Shown in pieces: positions 1 to 8,309 of a stretch of 64,000 nt of DNA. Source of the DNA: an uncultured bacterium (GTDB taxonomy: Bacteria > Cyanobacteriota > Vampirovibrionia > Gastranaerophilales > Gastranaerophilaceae); assembly GCA_902783835.1 (NCBI GenBank), contig CACZSN010000032.1:17048-81047 (forward strand), in the 5' to 3' direction. Position numbers and translations under genes: made by a program. Each line of letters opens with the position of its first letter. The stretch's first letter is position 1. A model generated the notes under the pieces. It was not told where the DNA came from. It was given only the letters and a program-made list of their open reading frames with translations, and searched no databases.

Positions 1-1151
1 ACGATTATGTCGGAAGAATTGCTATCGGCAGAGTAGTAGGCGGTGTTTTGAAGGCAAAAGACCAAGTTTCATTGATTAATCGAGACGGCGAAGTTACTCA
101 CGGTCAAATTACGAAATTATATACCTTCAAAGACCTTGGCAGAGTTGAAACAGATGTTGCTTATGCAGGTGATATCGCAGGTGTCGTAGGCTTCCCCGAT
201 ATTCAAATCGGTGAAACAATTTCAACATTTAATGACCCTGAAGCACTTCCGTTGATTAAAATTGATGAACCGACTTTGCAAATGAATTTCTCTGTTAATG
301 ACAGTCCGTTTGCAGGTACGGAAGGTAAATTTGTAACCAGCCGTCAACTCAGAAAAAGACTTTACGATGAACTTGAAAAGAACGTAAGTTTGAGAGTTGA
401 AGATACTGATTCTACGGATGTTTTCAAAGTTTCGGGTCGTGGTGAACTTCACCTTGGAATTTTGATTGAAACAATGCGTCGTGAAGGTTACGAATTCCAA
501 GTTTCAAAACCGGAAGTTATCATCAAAACAATCGACGGTATGCAATATGAACCGTATGAAAACCTTACGGTTGACGTACCGAGCGGAGATGCCGGTTATT
601 GTATCGAAAGATTGGCTTCAAGAAAAGGCGAAATGCTTTCAATGAACACAACAGATACAAGAACTATTTTGGAATTTTCAATCCCGTCAAGAGGTTTGAT
701 TGGCTTCGGTACTGAATTTGTCAGAGCAACAGCCGGCGAAGGTATTATGAGTCACACGTTTGATGAATACAGACCTTGGGCAGGCGATATTCCAAGACAA
801 AGAACTGGTTCGTTGATTGCCTTTGAAACAGGCGAAGCGGTTCCTTATGCACTCGCTCAATTTGAAGACAGAGGAACATTCTTCATTACCCCGAAAACGA
901 AGGTTTACAGAGGAATGATTGTCGGCGAATGCAATAAACCGCAAGACGTTGAAATCAACGTTTGTAAGACTAAAAAACTTACAAACATGAGAAGTTCGAC
1001 CGCTGATGTTATGGTTACTTTGCAAGCTCATAAGACGATGTCTATGGAAGATTGCATGGAATATATCGGTGAAGACGAACTTATGGAAATTACACCTGAA
1101 AATATCAGAATGAGAAAGGCAGACTTGACTCAAAGAAGATATAACAGATAA
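1..1151 (+). CDS. typA: Ribosome-associated GTPase TypA/BipA (3' part only)
   Basis: Translational GTPase that binds the ribosome and supports 50S assembly and stress adaptation. The reading frame is already open at the first full codon (base 3), so the gene is cut by the window edge: about 382 C-terminal residues of a family that is normally about 600 long. The part seen starts in beta-barrel domain II (DYVGRIAIGRVVGG), runs through the EF-G-like domain III (GRGELHLGILIE) and into the BipA-specific C-terminal domain (SRGLIGFGTEFVRATAGEG, TKVYRGMIVGE). The GTP-binding domain lies to the left of the window. A strong terminator follows 26 bases after the stop, so this is the end of its transcription unit. 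Identification is by family-specific C-terminal motifs and is secure. Confidence 0.96.
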   Translation, partial: DYVGRIAIGRVVGGVLKAKDQVSLINRDGEVTHGQITKLYTFKDLGRVETDVAYAGDIAGVVGFPDIQIGETISTFNDPEALPLIKIDEPTLQMNFSVNDSPFAGTEGKFVTSRQLRKRLYDELEKNVSLRVEDTDSTDVFKVSGRGELHLGILIETMRREGYEFQVSKPEVIIKTIDGMQYEPYENLTVDVPSGDAGYCIERLASRKGEMLSMNTTDTRTILEFSIPSRGLIGFGTEFVRATAGEGIMSHTFDEYRPWAGDIPRQRTGSLIAFETGEAVPYALAQFEDRGTFFITPKTKVYRGMIVGECNKPQDVEINVCKTKKLTNMRSSTADVMVTLQAHKTMSMEDCMEYIGEDELMEITPENIRMRKADLTQRRYNR

Positions 1152-1176
1152 TTTCGAAATTATTGTTTAAATTTAT

Positions 1177-1209
1177 AAAAGGTTGGCAGATTTTATGCCG
1201 ACCTTTTTG
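1177..1209 (+). terminator. Rho-independent terminator of typA
   Basis: Inverted repeat AAGGTTGGCA / TGCCGACCTT (one G-T pair) with a 6-base loop, followed by a run of T. Sits directly after the typA stop. Confidence 0.88.
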
Positions 1210-1266
1210 TTATCTTAATATTTATGCTAAAATTGTTATACACTTTAGAAAATCAGAAGAAAGTTT

Positions 1267-2361
1267 TTGAGATTGAAGAAAAAATTAAAAATTTTTGATG
1301 AATTTTTAAACGCATTTATTTTAAGGAAACAGCCGGTCTATTTAATTCATTTTGTGACGGAGCGGTGTAATGCACGTTGTCCGCATTGTTTTGTAGATTT
1401 TAAAGACGGAAAAGATGAACTTTCGCTTGAAGAAATTGAAAAATTATCTTTAACATCCGGAAACTGCTTGCGAAATGTAGCATTAACGGGCGGTGAACCT
1501 TTCATAAGACAAGATTTATTTGAAATTGCCGATATTTGGTTTTCAAATTCTACCGCACAGACGATATCCATTACGACAAATGGCAGCATGCCCGCACAGA
1601 CAGAGCAATTTTGCCAAAAAGCATCAAAGAAAGACATACCTGTTTTTTTTCTGTTTTCTTATGATTTTATCGGGGAAAAGCACTCGGAATACAGAAGATT
1701 AAAGGATTTACACAAAAATGTTGTTGAATCATATAGAATTGTGCAAAAGTATTCTCCGAAAATGAATGCTCTTTTTCAATTGACAGTGAGCGAAAATAAT
1801 TGTGAAAGTGCTATGGACACGTACAATTATATGAAAAACGAATTGGGAATTAATAATATAAATTGTTCGTTAGTGAGAGGGAAAGCAATTGATAATGCAC
1901 CAAATGACATCAGGAAAAACGTTATTAAGGCATATAAAGAGTTTCAAACGGCGATTGATAAAGATGTTGAAAATAAAGTATTAAAAGGTTATACAAATAA
2001 TTCTTTGACCTCAATTCTTTTGAATGCCAAAAACAGAATGCTTTGGAAATATATTGTGAAAGAATTTGAGGAACGTAAATATATTTCTCCCTGCAGAGCT
2101 GGCGAATTGCTTGGAATTATTTATTCAAACGGAAATATCTTTCCCTGTGAAATGCTAAATGACGGTTTTGGAAATTTGAAAGATTTTGACTATGATTTTT
2201 TAAAATGTTGGAATTCAAAAACAGCCGAAAATATCAGAAAAACTATTAAAGAAACCCATTGTCACTGCACATATGAGTGTGCTTGGTTGTTAAATATCTT
2301 TTCAACTTTCAAATATTATCCGGATTTGTTGTATCATATAATTAATCAGAAAGTCGGGTAA
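1267..2361 (+). CDS. Radical SAM/SPASM-type protein, substrate unknown
   Basis: Predicted 4Fe-4S radical S-adenosylmethionine enzyme. The SAM-cluster motif is C34-x3-C38-x2-C41 (CNARCPHC), followed by a GGEP-type SAM-binding motif (LTGGEPFIR). The C-terminal third has a SPASM-like set of cysteines (CRAGELLGIIYSNGNIFPCE, then CHCTYEC) that would hold one or two auxiliary clusters. The frame starts at a TTG; no in-frame ATG precedes the conserved core, and AGAAGA a few bases upstream may be the ribosome site. It is followed after one base by a family 2 glycosyltransferase, so the two are co-transcribed and probably work in one pathway, perhaps surface glycan or peptide modification (inference). 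No small precursor-peptide gene is visible next to it. Confidence 0.85.
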   Translation: MRLKKKLKIFDEFLNAFILRKQPVYLIHFVTERCNARCPHCFVDFKDGKDELSLEEIEKLSLTSGNCLRNVALTGGEPFIRQDLFEIADIWFSNSTAQTISITTNGSMPAQTEQFCQKASKKDIPVFFLFSYDFIGEKHSEYRRLKDLHKNVVESYRIVQKYSPKMNALFQLTVSENNCESAMDTYNYMKNELGINNINCSLVRGKAIDNAPNDIRKNVIKAYKEFQTAIDKDVENKVLKGYTNNSLTSILLNAKNRMLWKYIVKEFEERKYISPCRAGELLGIIYSNGNIFPCEMLNDGFGNLKDFDYDFLKCWNSKTAENIRKTIKETHCHCTYECAWLLNIFSTFKYYPDLLYHIINQKVG

Positions 2362-2362
2362 A

Positions 2363-3397
2363 ATGTCGGTTCAGGATATTATTTCGGTCATAATTCCATC
2401 TCGAAATGTTGATTATCTTTTGGAAAACAGCATCGAAAAAATGCGTCGGTTATACCCTACAGTGAAAATATATTTGATTCTTGATGTAATTTTGCCTGAA
2501 GATTATAAGAAATTTGACGAAAATATTATTTTACTCAAATCCGATAAATATACAATGTCCGCAAAACGCAATCAAGGAGTGAAATTGGCAGATACAAAAT
2601 ATATAGCTCTTATTGATAGCGATGCTTATCCCGATAAGAATTGGCTTGAAATCGGAATTGATTTTTTGGAAAAAAATCCGAAATACTCCGCGGCTACAGG
2701 CTGTCAAATGAATTATCCGAATGATTCTTTTGAACAAAAATGTCTTAGATTATTGAGATTTTCCCCTCTTTTTTCTCAAAAAGAATGGTTAAAAATTATT
2801 GAACTCAATACCGTTGATACCGATTGCGAAGAATTTATGACCTCAAACGTTATCATAAAAAGAGATACTTATTTGACTTTAAACGGTATGAACGAAGATT
2901 TTTATCTTGCGGAAGATAATGAATTTTCAAACAGAATGTTCCAAAACGGCTATAAAATAAGGTTTATAGCAAATATGAAAGTATTCCACAGAGAAGCTGA
3001 AACATATCCGTTTTTGAGAAAATTTTATGCAATTTCAACCTATTATGCAAAATGTTTCGTCAGAAAAATACGTCTCAAAAATAACAGTCAAACATTTGCA
3101 CAATTTTTACCTTTTATCGGCTCAATATTTTATTTGGCATTACTTTTTGTTCAAATATTTATTTTTCAATCAAAATTTGCATTGAATATGTTAATAATAT
3201 TGCCGATTTTCATATTTTTGGCTTTATTATGGAATTCATACGTTATGGCAAAAAAATTGGGAAAAGATTGGCTTAAAGGTACAATATTCCTGATTTTTGT
3301 AAGCATTCTGTTTTGCTTCGTATGGGTTGTCGGAACTGCAACGGGCTTGGTTAAAATTCCTTTGTATGACGAAAGAAACGGTTATAAACATTATTAA
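2363..3397 (+). CDS. Family 2 glycosyltransferase with C-terminal membrane segments
   Basis: GT-A fold glycosyltransferase: N-terminal ISVIIPSRN strand, the metal/nucleotide-sugar D85-S86-D87 motif (ALIDSDAYPD) and a later 'AEDNEFSNRM' region typical of the catalytic Asp. After about residue 240 there are three hydrophobic stretches (about 243-263, 270-290, 305-325), so the enzyme is held at the inner membrane with its catalytic domain in the cytoplasm. Length 344 residues is usual for such membrane-anchored GT2s. ATG one base after the stop of the preceding radical SAM gene implies coupling. Acceptor and sugar cannot be read from sequence; lipid-linked or surface polysaccharide is likely. 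Confidence 0.88.
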   Translation: MSVQDIISVIIPSRNVDYLLENSIEKMRRLYPTVKIYLILDVILPEDYKKFDENIILLKSDKYTMSAKRNQGVKLADTKYIALIDSDAYPDKNWLEIGIDFLEKNPKYSAATGCQMNYPNDSFEQKCLRLLRFSPLFSQKEWLKIIELNTVDTDCEEFMTSNVIIKRDTYLTLNGMNEDFYLAEDNEFSNRMFQNGYKIRFIANMKVFHREAETYPFLRKFYAISTYYAKCFVRKIRLKNNSQTFAQFLPFIGSIFYLALLFVQIFIFQSKFALNMLIILPIFIFLALLWNSYVMAKKLGKDWLKGTIFLIFVSILFCFVWVVGTATGLVKIPLYDERNGYKHY

Positions 3398-3407
3398 TAA
3401 CTAAGCT

Positions 3408-3436
3408 AAAAAAAGACCTTAATGCAGGTCTTTTTT
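3408..3436. terminator. Bidirectional terminator between convergent genes
   Basis: AAAAAGACCT - TAATGC - AGGTCTTTTTT: perfect stem with an A-tract on the left and T-tract on the right, so it can end transcripts from both sides. Confidence 0.9.
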
Positions 3437-3441
3437 CAAAT

Positions 3442-3798
3442 CTATTTTTCTTCTTTTTCATCCTGTTCGGATTTTGCCTTTTCAGGATCAATACCCAAAT
3501 CTTTTAATGTTTTTAAGAAGTGTTCGGCAGCGGCTTTTTGTACTTCCGGAGGAACAACTCTTAAGAGTTCAACCGTTTTTGAAATTACGGGGTCTTTGTC
3601 ATACCAACGATTTCCGTCGGCAGGTTTAACCATTTCGTAAAATTTTTCAATAGTTTCTTTAGAAACTCTTTCTTCAATTTTTAAAAGAAAAACTTCAGCT
3701 TGTGCACGCAATTCAGTCTGATAATCTCTCAATATATTGATAACCTGCAATAAAACAGGATCGTGGTCATACCATCTTTTATACTTTGGTTGTTCCAT
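3442..3798 (-). CDS. RWYD-repeat protein 1 (unknown function)
   Basis: Not a family I can name. The start is taken as the ATG at 3798, preceded by AGAGGAAAT; a longer frame to 3843 would overlap murA more and lacks such a site. The 118-residue product contains two copies of a roughly 45-residue unit, each opening with RWYD-x-DP (RWYDHDPVLL and RWYDKDPVIS) followed by an amphipathic helical segment; the end is a charged Lys/Glu tail. No signal peptide or membrane segment, so cytoplasmic. It overlaps the last 20 bases of murA and must be co-transcribed with it. A clear paralogue with the same two-unit build lies at 58866-59213. Role unknown; helical-repeat adaptor is only a guess. Confidence 0.8.
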   Translation of the reverse strand: MEQPKYKRWYDHDPVLLQVINILRDYQTELRAQAEVFLLKIEERVSKETIEKFYEMVKPADGNRWYDKDPVISKTVELLRVVPPEVQKAAAEHFLKTLKDLGIDPEKAKSEQDEKEEK

Positions 3799-5107
3799 TA
3801 AGATTTCCTCTAACTTTGTCGGCAACGATATCTTGTTCGTCATCGACCCTTTCTATGTTTGCACCCAATGCTTTCAATTTCGGAACTAAAAGTTCATAAC
3901 CTCTGTCAATGTGATGCAATTCGTCAATAGTACTGTAACCGTCAGCCATCAATGCTGCAATAACCAAAGCGGCACCTGCTCTAAGGTCACTTGCACGAAG
4001 GTTTGCTCCTGAAAGTTTTTCAACACCTTTAATTAATGCGTGATTTCTTTCTTGATGAATATCCGCACCCATTTTGCGAAGTTCCGGAACTTGCATAAAT
4101 CTGTTTTCATAAAGACTTTCGGTAATGATGCTGACACCGTCCGCTACCGTTAATAAAGCCATTCCTAATGATTGCAAGTCTGTCGGGAAACCGGGGTACG
4201 GTTGAGTTACAATATTTAAAGCTTTTAATCTTTGATTACAACTTACTTCAAAGGCAGTCGGTTCGATTAATTTGATTTTAGCACCCATTTGAGTAAGTTT
4301 TGACGTGTAAAACGTTAAGTGAGAAGGATTGATGTTTCTGATAACACCTTTTCCTTTTGTCGCAATAATAGCCGCCATATAAGTTCCGGCTTCGATTCTG
4401 TCGGGGATGGTTGTGTATTCAACCCCGTGGAGTTGTTCTTCTTTTACACCGTTAATAACGATTTCCGAAGTACCTGCTCCGTTAACATCAGCACCCATAG
4501 CATTAAGGAAGTTCGCCAAATCAACGATTTCAGGTTCTTGAGCGGCATTTTGAATTCTTGTTGAACCTTCAGCCAAAACGGCTGCAAGCATTAAGTTTTC
4601 CGTTGCACCAACTGACGGAATGTCTAAATAAATATCTGTTCCGACCAATTTTTGTGCGTGAGCGTGAACATAACCGTTTTCAATTTTTATCGTAGCACCG
4701 AGACTTTCGAGTCCTCTAATGTGGAAATCCACACGTCTTTCCCCGATTGCACAACCGCCGGGGAGTGCAACTATTGCCTCTTTACATCTTCCGACCAATG
4801 CACCTAAAACGATGAATGAAGCTCTCATTCTGCTTACAAATTCATAACCCGCAACGATGCTTGTTAATTCTCTTGTATCAATCGTAACGCTTTTTTCTAC
4901 TTTGTCGTAAGATGTTTTTGCACCCAAACCGCCGATAACGCTAAGCATAATTGTAACGTCGGTTAATTCGGGAACGTTATAAATTTTAGTGACATCTTTT
5001 GCAAGGAGAGTTGCCGCCATAAGTTTCAAAACCGCGTTTTTAGCACCGCTGATTGAAACATCGCCGTATAATTGTTGTCCTCCCGATATAATAAGTTTTT
5101 CTGTCAC
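3779..5107 (-). CDS. murA: UDP-N-acetylglucosamine 1-carboxyvinyltransferase
   Basis: First committed step of peptidoglycan synthesis: transfers enolpyruvate from PEP to UDP-GlcNAc in the cytoplasm. All landmarks are present: SGAKNA with catalytic Lys23/Asn24, the fosfomycin-target Cys119 in LPGGCAIGERRVD, the long EPSP-synthase-type inside-out barrel, and the RAGAALVIAALMADG segment near the C terminus. Length 442 is slightly above the usual 418-435, with a charged extra tail. The last 20 bases overlap the RWYD protein gene. Because Cys119 is kept, the enzyme should be fosfomycin-sensitive in principle (family knowledge). Confidence 0.97.
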   Translation of the reverse strand: MTEKLIISGGQQLYGDVSISGAKNAVLKLMAATLLAKDVTKIYNVPELTDVTIMLSVIGGLGAKTSYDKVEKSVTIDTRELTSIVAGYEFVSRMRASFIVLGALVGRCKEAIVALPGGCAIGERRVDFHIRGLESLGATIKIENGYVHAHAQKLVGTDIYLDIPSVGATENLMLAAVLAEGSTRIQNAAQEPEIVDLANFLNAMGADVNGAGTSEIVINGVKEEQLHGVEYTTIPDRIEAGTYMAAIIATKGKGVIRNINPSHLTFYTSKLTQMGAKIKLIEPTAFEVSCNQRLKALNIVTQPYPGFPTDLQSLGMALLTVADGVSIITESLYENRFMQVPELRKMGADIHQERNHALIKGVEKLSGANLRASDLRAGAALVIAALMADGYSTIDELHHIDRGYELLVPKLKALGANIERVDDEQDIVADKVRGNLNGTTKV

Positions 5108-5313
5108 CTTAAGCCTCTATTTTTCCATTCTGCTATTAAAATAATACTATATTGTAATACTTTAAGTCACAAATGTTAACAAATATTACTAAAATATTTT
5201 ACCAGTTAACTTTTTCCCAAAAAGGGGCATGTCCCCGTTTAATTATTACACAAATTATTATCCTTATTTATATAAAAATTTATATCCTGTATATGAATGA
5301 TTTTTGAAATTTG

Positions 5314-5322
5314 TGTTATAAT
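5314..5322 (+). promoter_or_regulatory. Extended -10 promoter of cdd
   Basis: TGTTATAAT, a perfect extended -10 element, 52 bases before the cdd ATG. No convincing -35 box, as expected for extended -10 promoters. Confidence 0.6.
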
Positions 5323-5373
5323 GTTTTCCCGACTAAAAAACGGGGAGTTTACAAAAGTTGTGTGGAGGTTAAA

Positions 5374-5769
5374 ATGACAAACGAAGAATTGTTAAAAAAG
5401 GCAGCTGAAGCAGCTAAAAATGCATATTGCCCTTATTCAAAATTTAACGTAGGTGCAGCAATCGAATACGAAAGCGGTAATGTCTACGTTGGTTGCAACG
5501 TTGAAAACGGAAGTTACACGGTTGGTATTTGTGCGGAAAGAAACGCTATGTCAACGGCAATTGCAATGGGTGAAAAGAGCAGATTGATGAAAGTTGCCAT
5601 TTATTCTCCGAATACAAAATTATGTTGGCCTTGCGGTGCTTGCCGTCAATGGTTCTGCGAATTTGAACAAGGTCAAGGTATGAAGATTATCGTTGAAGAT
5701 AAAGACGGTAAACCTGCTGAATTTACTGTTGACGAACTCATTCCTCATCGTTTTGAATTAATTCCGTAA
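5374..5769 (+). CDS. cdd: Cytidine deaminase
   Basis: Zinc hydrolase that turns cytidine/deoxycytidine into uridine/deoxyuridine in pyrimidine salvage. The 131-residue product is the standard length of homotetrameric CDA. Zinc/catalytic motif C53-A-E55 (ICAERNA) and P-C87-G-A-C90-RQ are intact, as is the NVENGSY substrate segment. The start is the ATG at 5374 with GGAGG 7 bases upstream; a longer in-frame extension has no homology. With deoC (39581) it forms part of deoxynucleoside salvage, although the two are not linked. Confidence 0.97.
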   Translation: MTNEELLKKAAEAAKNAYCPYSKFNVGAAIEYESGNVYVGCNVENGSYTVGICAERNAMSTAIAMGEKSRLMKVAIYSPNTKLCWPCGACRQWFCEFEQGQGMKIIVEDKDGKPAEFTVDELIPHRFELIP

Positions 5770-5795
5770 CAAAAAGGTAAATATTTTCTCAAATA

Positions 5796-5804
5796 TGATA
5801 TAAT
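5796..5804 (+). promoter_or_regulatory. Extended -10 promoter of the sigma-factor gene
   Basis: TGATATAAT, 23 bases before the ATG at 5828. Confidence 0.55.
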
Positions 5805-5827
5805 CATCTTAGAATTTGAGAAACACA

Positions 5828-6628
5828 ATGGCAGAGCAAGATACAGATTACGAAAAAATCAAGGAATATCTGAAAGAATTAAAACAAACAGATAGTCCGA
5901 AAGATATCAAAAATCTTCAAAATGAGATTATTACGGAAGCAGTCCCCCTTGTAAGGAAGATTGCTTCCCATCTTGCACGTCGCAGCACTGACCCGATTGA
6001 AGATATTTTGCAGGTCGGTATTTTGGGTTTAATAAAAGCCGTAAAAATGTTTGATTTTTCGGTAAGTACTAATTTTAAAACTTACGCAACCTATTTCATT
6101 ACGGGCGAAATCAGACATTATTTGCGTGATAAAGCATCAATTATTAAAGCTCCGAGAGAAATCTATGAGCTTGCATATCGTGTTAATAAGTTGATGAACG
6201 AGTTTAAGGATTCAGACGGAAATATTCCATCAGAGCGAGAAATTGCCGATGAATTAAAAACTCCTGTTGGCAAAATCCGTGAAGTTATGGATGTTGAAAG
6301 AAGAAGACACGTTATGTCTTTAGACCAAATCCTTTCTTACACCGATTCCGACGGTCAGGCACTTTCGGAAAAAATACCGAATGATAATTACAATTCACTT
6401 GCCGAGTATCAGGAAAATAAAATTATGCTCAAAGAAGCATTGGAAAAATTACCTCCTCAACTCAAGGAAGTAATCGATTTGAATTTTTTCCAAGATATCA
6501 GTCAAACGAAAATTGCCGAAAAGTTAGGTATTTCTCAAATGCAGGTATCGAGAAGAATTAAAAAAGCATTGAAAGAACTTTTTGAAATAATAAACGAAGG
6601 ACAGGAAGATGTCGGAACAGCTGTATAA
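5828..6628 (+). CDS. Sigma-70 family RNA polymerase sigma factor (SigB/SigF type)
   Basis: Group 3 alternative sigma factor of 266 residues. Region 2 (about 40-105) has DILQVGILGLIKAVKMFD and the -10 recognition helix around TNFKTYATYFITGEIRHYLRD; region 3 follows (IPSEREIADELKTPVGKI); region 4 HTH is LPPQLKEVIDLNFF...ISQTKIAEKLGISQMQVSRRIKKAL. The ATG at 5828 is preferred over a TTG 12 bases earlier. Its last 20 bases overlap the prepilin peptidase gene, so the two are translationally coupled. In cyanobacteria the related SigF controls type IV pili, which agrees with this neighbour, but the regulon here is inferred. REC-STAS and kinase-like proteins at 36.7-38.8 kb are possible partner-switch components (speculative). 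Confidence 0.9.
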   Translation: MAEQDTDYEKIKEYLKELKQTDSPKDIKNLQNEIITEAVPLVRKIASHLARRSTDPIEDILQVGILGLIKAVKMFDFSVSTNFKTYATYFITGEIRHYLRDKASIIKAPREIYELAYRVNKLMNEFKDSDGNIPSEREIADELKTPVGKIREVMDVERRRHVMSLDQILSYTDSDGQALSEKIPNDNYNSLAEYQENKIMLKEALEKLPPQLKEVIDLNFFQDISQTKIAEKLGISQMQVSRRIKKALKELFEIINEGQEDVGTAV

Positions 6629-7601
6629 TTTATATGGATTTTTTATATTTATTGTAGGAACTTGTATCGGCAGTTTCCTCAATGTTGTTGCCCTCAGAGC
6701 ATTTACGGGTGAATCAATCGTTCTTCCGCCGTCAAAATGTCCGAAGTGCGGTTATAAAATCAAACCCTATGATAATATTCCGGTGTTATCCTGGTTAATT
6801 TTGGGCGGAAAGTGCAGAAATTGTAAAAGTCCTATAAGTAAGCAGTATCCGATAGTGGAATTCCTTACGGGGTGCGGTTTTTTATGGTTTTATAATCATT
6901 TTGCACATACATTAATTGAGCCGGAAATACAGTGGCAAAATTTAATTTTGTTACCGTTTTTCCTCGTAATTTTCTCACTTTCGATGGTAATTGCGATTAC
7001 GGACATCAAGGAAAAAGTGGTATTTGATATTCATACGATATCGCTTGCGGTTATTATTTTATTATTTCAGACATTTGCTTTAGGCGGAAACTTTTTACCT
7101 CCTTTAATCGGACTTGTCGTAGGTGCATTATCGATGGAACTTTTGTCCGGTATCGGCTGGCTTATGGTCAGAAAAAGAGCTTTTGGCACGGGTGATACTT
7201 ATATTGCGGCATCTATTGGTGCTTTGCTCGGTGTAAAGTGGTTCTTTATTGCTCTTGCCGTTGCAATAATTTTGCAGGTACTTTTTGTAATTCCCGCTTT
7301 TATCAAAAAATTGTACGACAATAAAAGTTATAAAGTTTTAACGACAGGCGGAATGTTTTTTGTTTTGTTTATTTTGTATAAATTGCCGTTTGTAAGTTCC
7401 GCAAATTCAATCATACAATATGTTTTCCTGATTTTATTAATGATTTCGGGATTATATTTGTGCAAACTTATTGTTACCAATGAAAGTTTAAAAGAAAATC
7501 CGACATATTGGCCTTTTGGCCCGTGTTTATTGCTTTCAATGTTTTTGGTAGCGATGTATGGCGGTATTATTAAACATTTCCTTATGACATTTTTCATGTA
7601 A
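6609..7601 (+). CDS. pilD: Type IV prepilin peptidase / N-methyltransferase (A24)
   Basis: Inner-membrane aspartic peptidase that cleaves the leader of type IV pilins or pseudopilins and methylates the new N terminus. Domain 1 carries the zinc-binding pairs C44-x2-C47 and C69-x2-C72 and the GSFLNVVALR motif of the methylase part. The catalytic aspartates are D132 (AITDIKEKVVFD) and D196 in GTGD. At 330 residues it is longer than most (about 250-290): three extra hydrophobic segments are appended at the C terminus. Start ATG lies inside the sigma gene with AGGACAGGAAG just before it. Together with pilT it implies a pilus or type II-like system whose pilins are outside the window. Confidence 0.93.
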   Translation: MSEQLYNLYGFFIFIVGTCIGSFLNVVALRAFTGESIVLPPSKCPKCGYKIKPYDNIPVLSWLILGGKCRNCKSPISKQYPIVEFLTGCGFLWFYNHFAHTLIEPEIQWQNLILLPFFLVIFSLSMVIAITDIKEKVVFDIHTISLAVIILLFQTFALGGNFLPPLIGLVVGALSMELLSGIGWLMVRKRAFGTGDTYIAASIGALLGVKWFFIALAVAIILQVLFVIPAFIKKLYDNKSYKVLTTGGMFFVLFILYKLPFVSSANSIIQYVFLILLMISGLYLCKLIVTNESLKENPTYWPFGPCLLLSMFLVAMYGGIIKHFLMTFFM

Positions 7602-7669
7602 ATTCATGATTTTGTGTCAAAATTGTTTTGCCAAAGTTGACTATTCTTTTGTGGCATAAATTATCCAAA

Positions 7670-7688
7670 GATAAAAATTATTTTTATC
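7670..7688. promoter_or_regulatory. AT-rich palindrome before the ferritin-like gene
   Basis: GATAAAAA-TTA-TTTTTATC: perfect 8-base arms with a 3-base centre, ending 15 bases before the ATG at 7704 and abutting the AAAAGGAG ribosome site. Position and AT-rich dyad resemble a metal- or peroxide-sensor operator; the regulator is not known. Confidence 0.45.
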
Positions 7689-7703
7689 GAAAAGGAGAAA
7701 ATT

Positions 7704-8255
7704 ATGTCAGAATTTGCAATTAAAATGGTAGAAGATGCGGGAGTAAACGTTGAAGAGTTGTTAAAACTTCTCATAACAAATGCTGCGTCTGAAATGTCAA
7801 CTTATTTTCATTATATGCTTTTGCGTACAAATTTAATCGGTATTGAAGGTGAAAGTGTCAAGGAAATTACCGAAGCGGCAAGAATTGAAGACAGAAATCA
7901 CTATGAAGCTTTAGTGACAAGAATTTACGAGCTTGGCGGAACTATTCCCGACAATCTTTGTGAATTTTACAATATGGCTTCATGTCCGCCCGCAAACTTG
8001 CCTGAGCAGCCAAATGATACACTTGAAATTATCAGAACTTTAAGAGATGCGGAAAGATGTGCTATGGCGGGATATCAAAAAATCTGCAAAATGACATTTG
8101 ATAAGGATTTCAGAACTTATGACCTTGCACTTGCCATTTTGCACGAAGAAACAGAACACGAAAGTTGGTTTTCGGAATTTTTATGCGGAAAACCTTCCGG
8201 ACATTTTGTCAGAATTGGTGAACCGTCACCTTTTGTCAGCAAATTTTTAAAATAA
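7704..8255 (+). CDS. Ferritin-like diiron protein (Dps-like/thioferritin type)
   Basis: Four-helix-bundle protein expected to bind a diiron centre for iron storage and peroxide detoxification. Carboxylate/His ligands fall in the usual pattern: E30 on helix 1, E62-D63-x2-H66-x-E68 on helix 2, E117 on helix 3, and HEETEH (H147, E148, E149, H152) on helix 4. Several cysteines (C86, C94, C119, C128, C161) are present; the DPS-like 'thioferritin' group has conserved Cys near the metal site, which makes that group the best guess. The 183-residue length fits. It has a strong AAAAGGAG site and an AT-rich palindrome just upstream. Monocistronic, ended by a strong hairpin. Confidence 0.82.
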   Translation: MSEFAIKMVEDAGVNVEELLKLLITNAASEMSTYFHYMLLRTNLIGIEGESVKEITEAARIEDRNHYEALVTRIYELGGTIPDNLCEFYNMASCPPANLPEQPNDTLEIIRTLRDAERCAMAGYQKICKMTFDKDFRTYDLALAILHEETEHESWFSEFLCGKPSGHFVRIGEPSPFVSKFLK

Positions 8256-8264
8256 TCACATATT

Positions 8265-8299
8265 AAAAAAGCCGTGTCTTATTGGCACGGCTTAGTTTT
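8265..8299. terminator. Terminator after ferritin-like gene (probably bidirectional)
   Basis: AAAAAAGCCGTG ... CACGGC with a 9-base loop, A-tract before and TTAGTTTT after; lies between convergent genes. Confidence 0.8.
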
Positions 8300-8309
8300 A
8301 GGCCTTTTA

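Noticed and set aside
687..1133. Long antisense open frames, as within typA, trmFO, feoB, smc and others
   Set aside because: Shadows of the real genes: Cys/Phe/Ser-rich, without ribosome sites and without family motifs.
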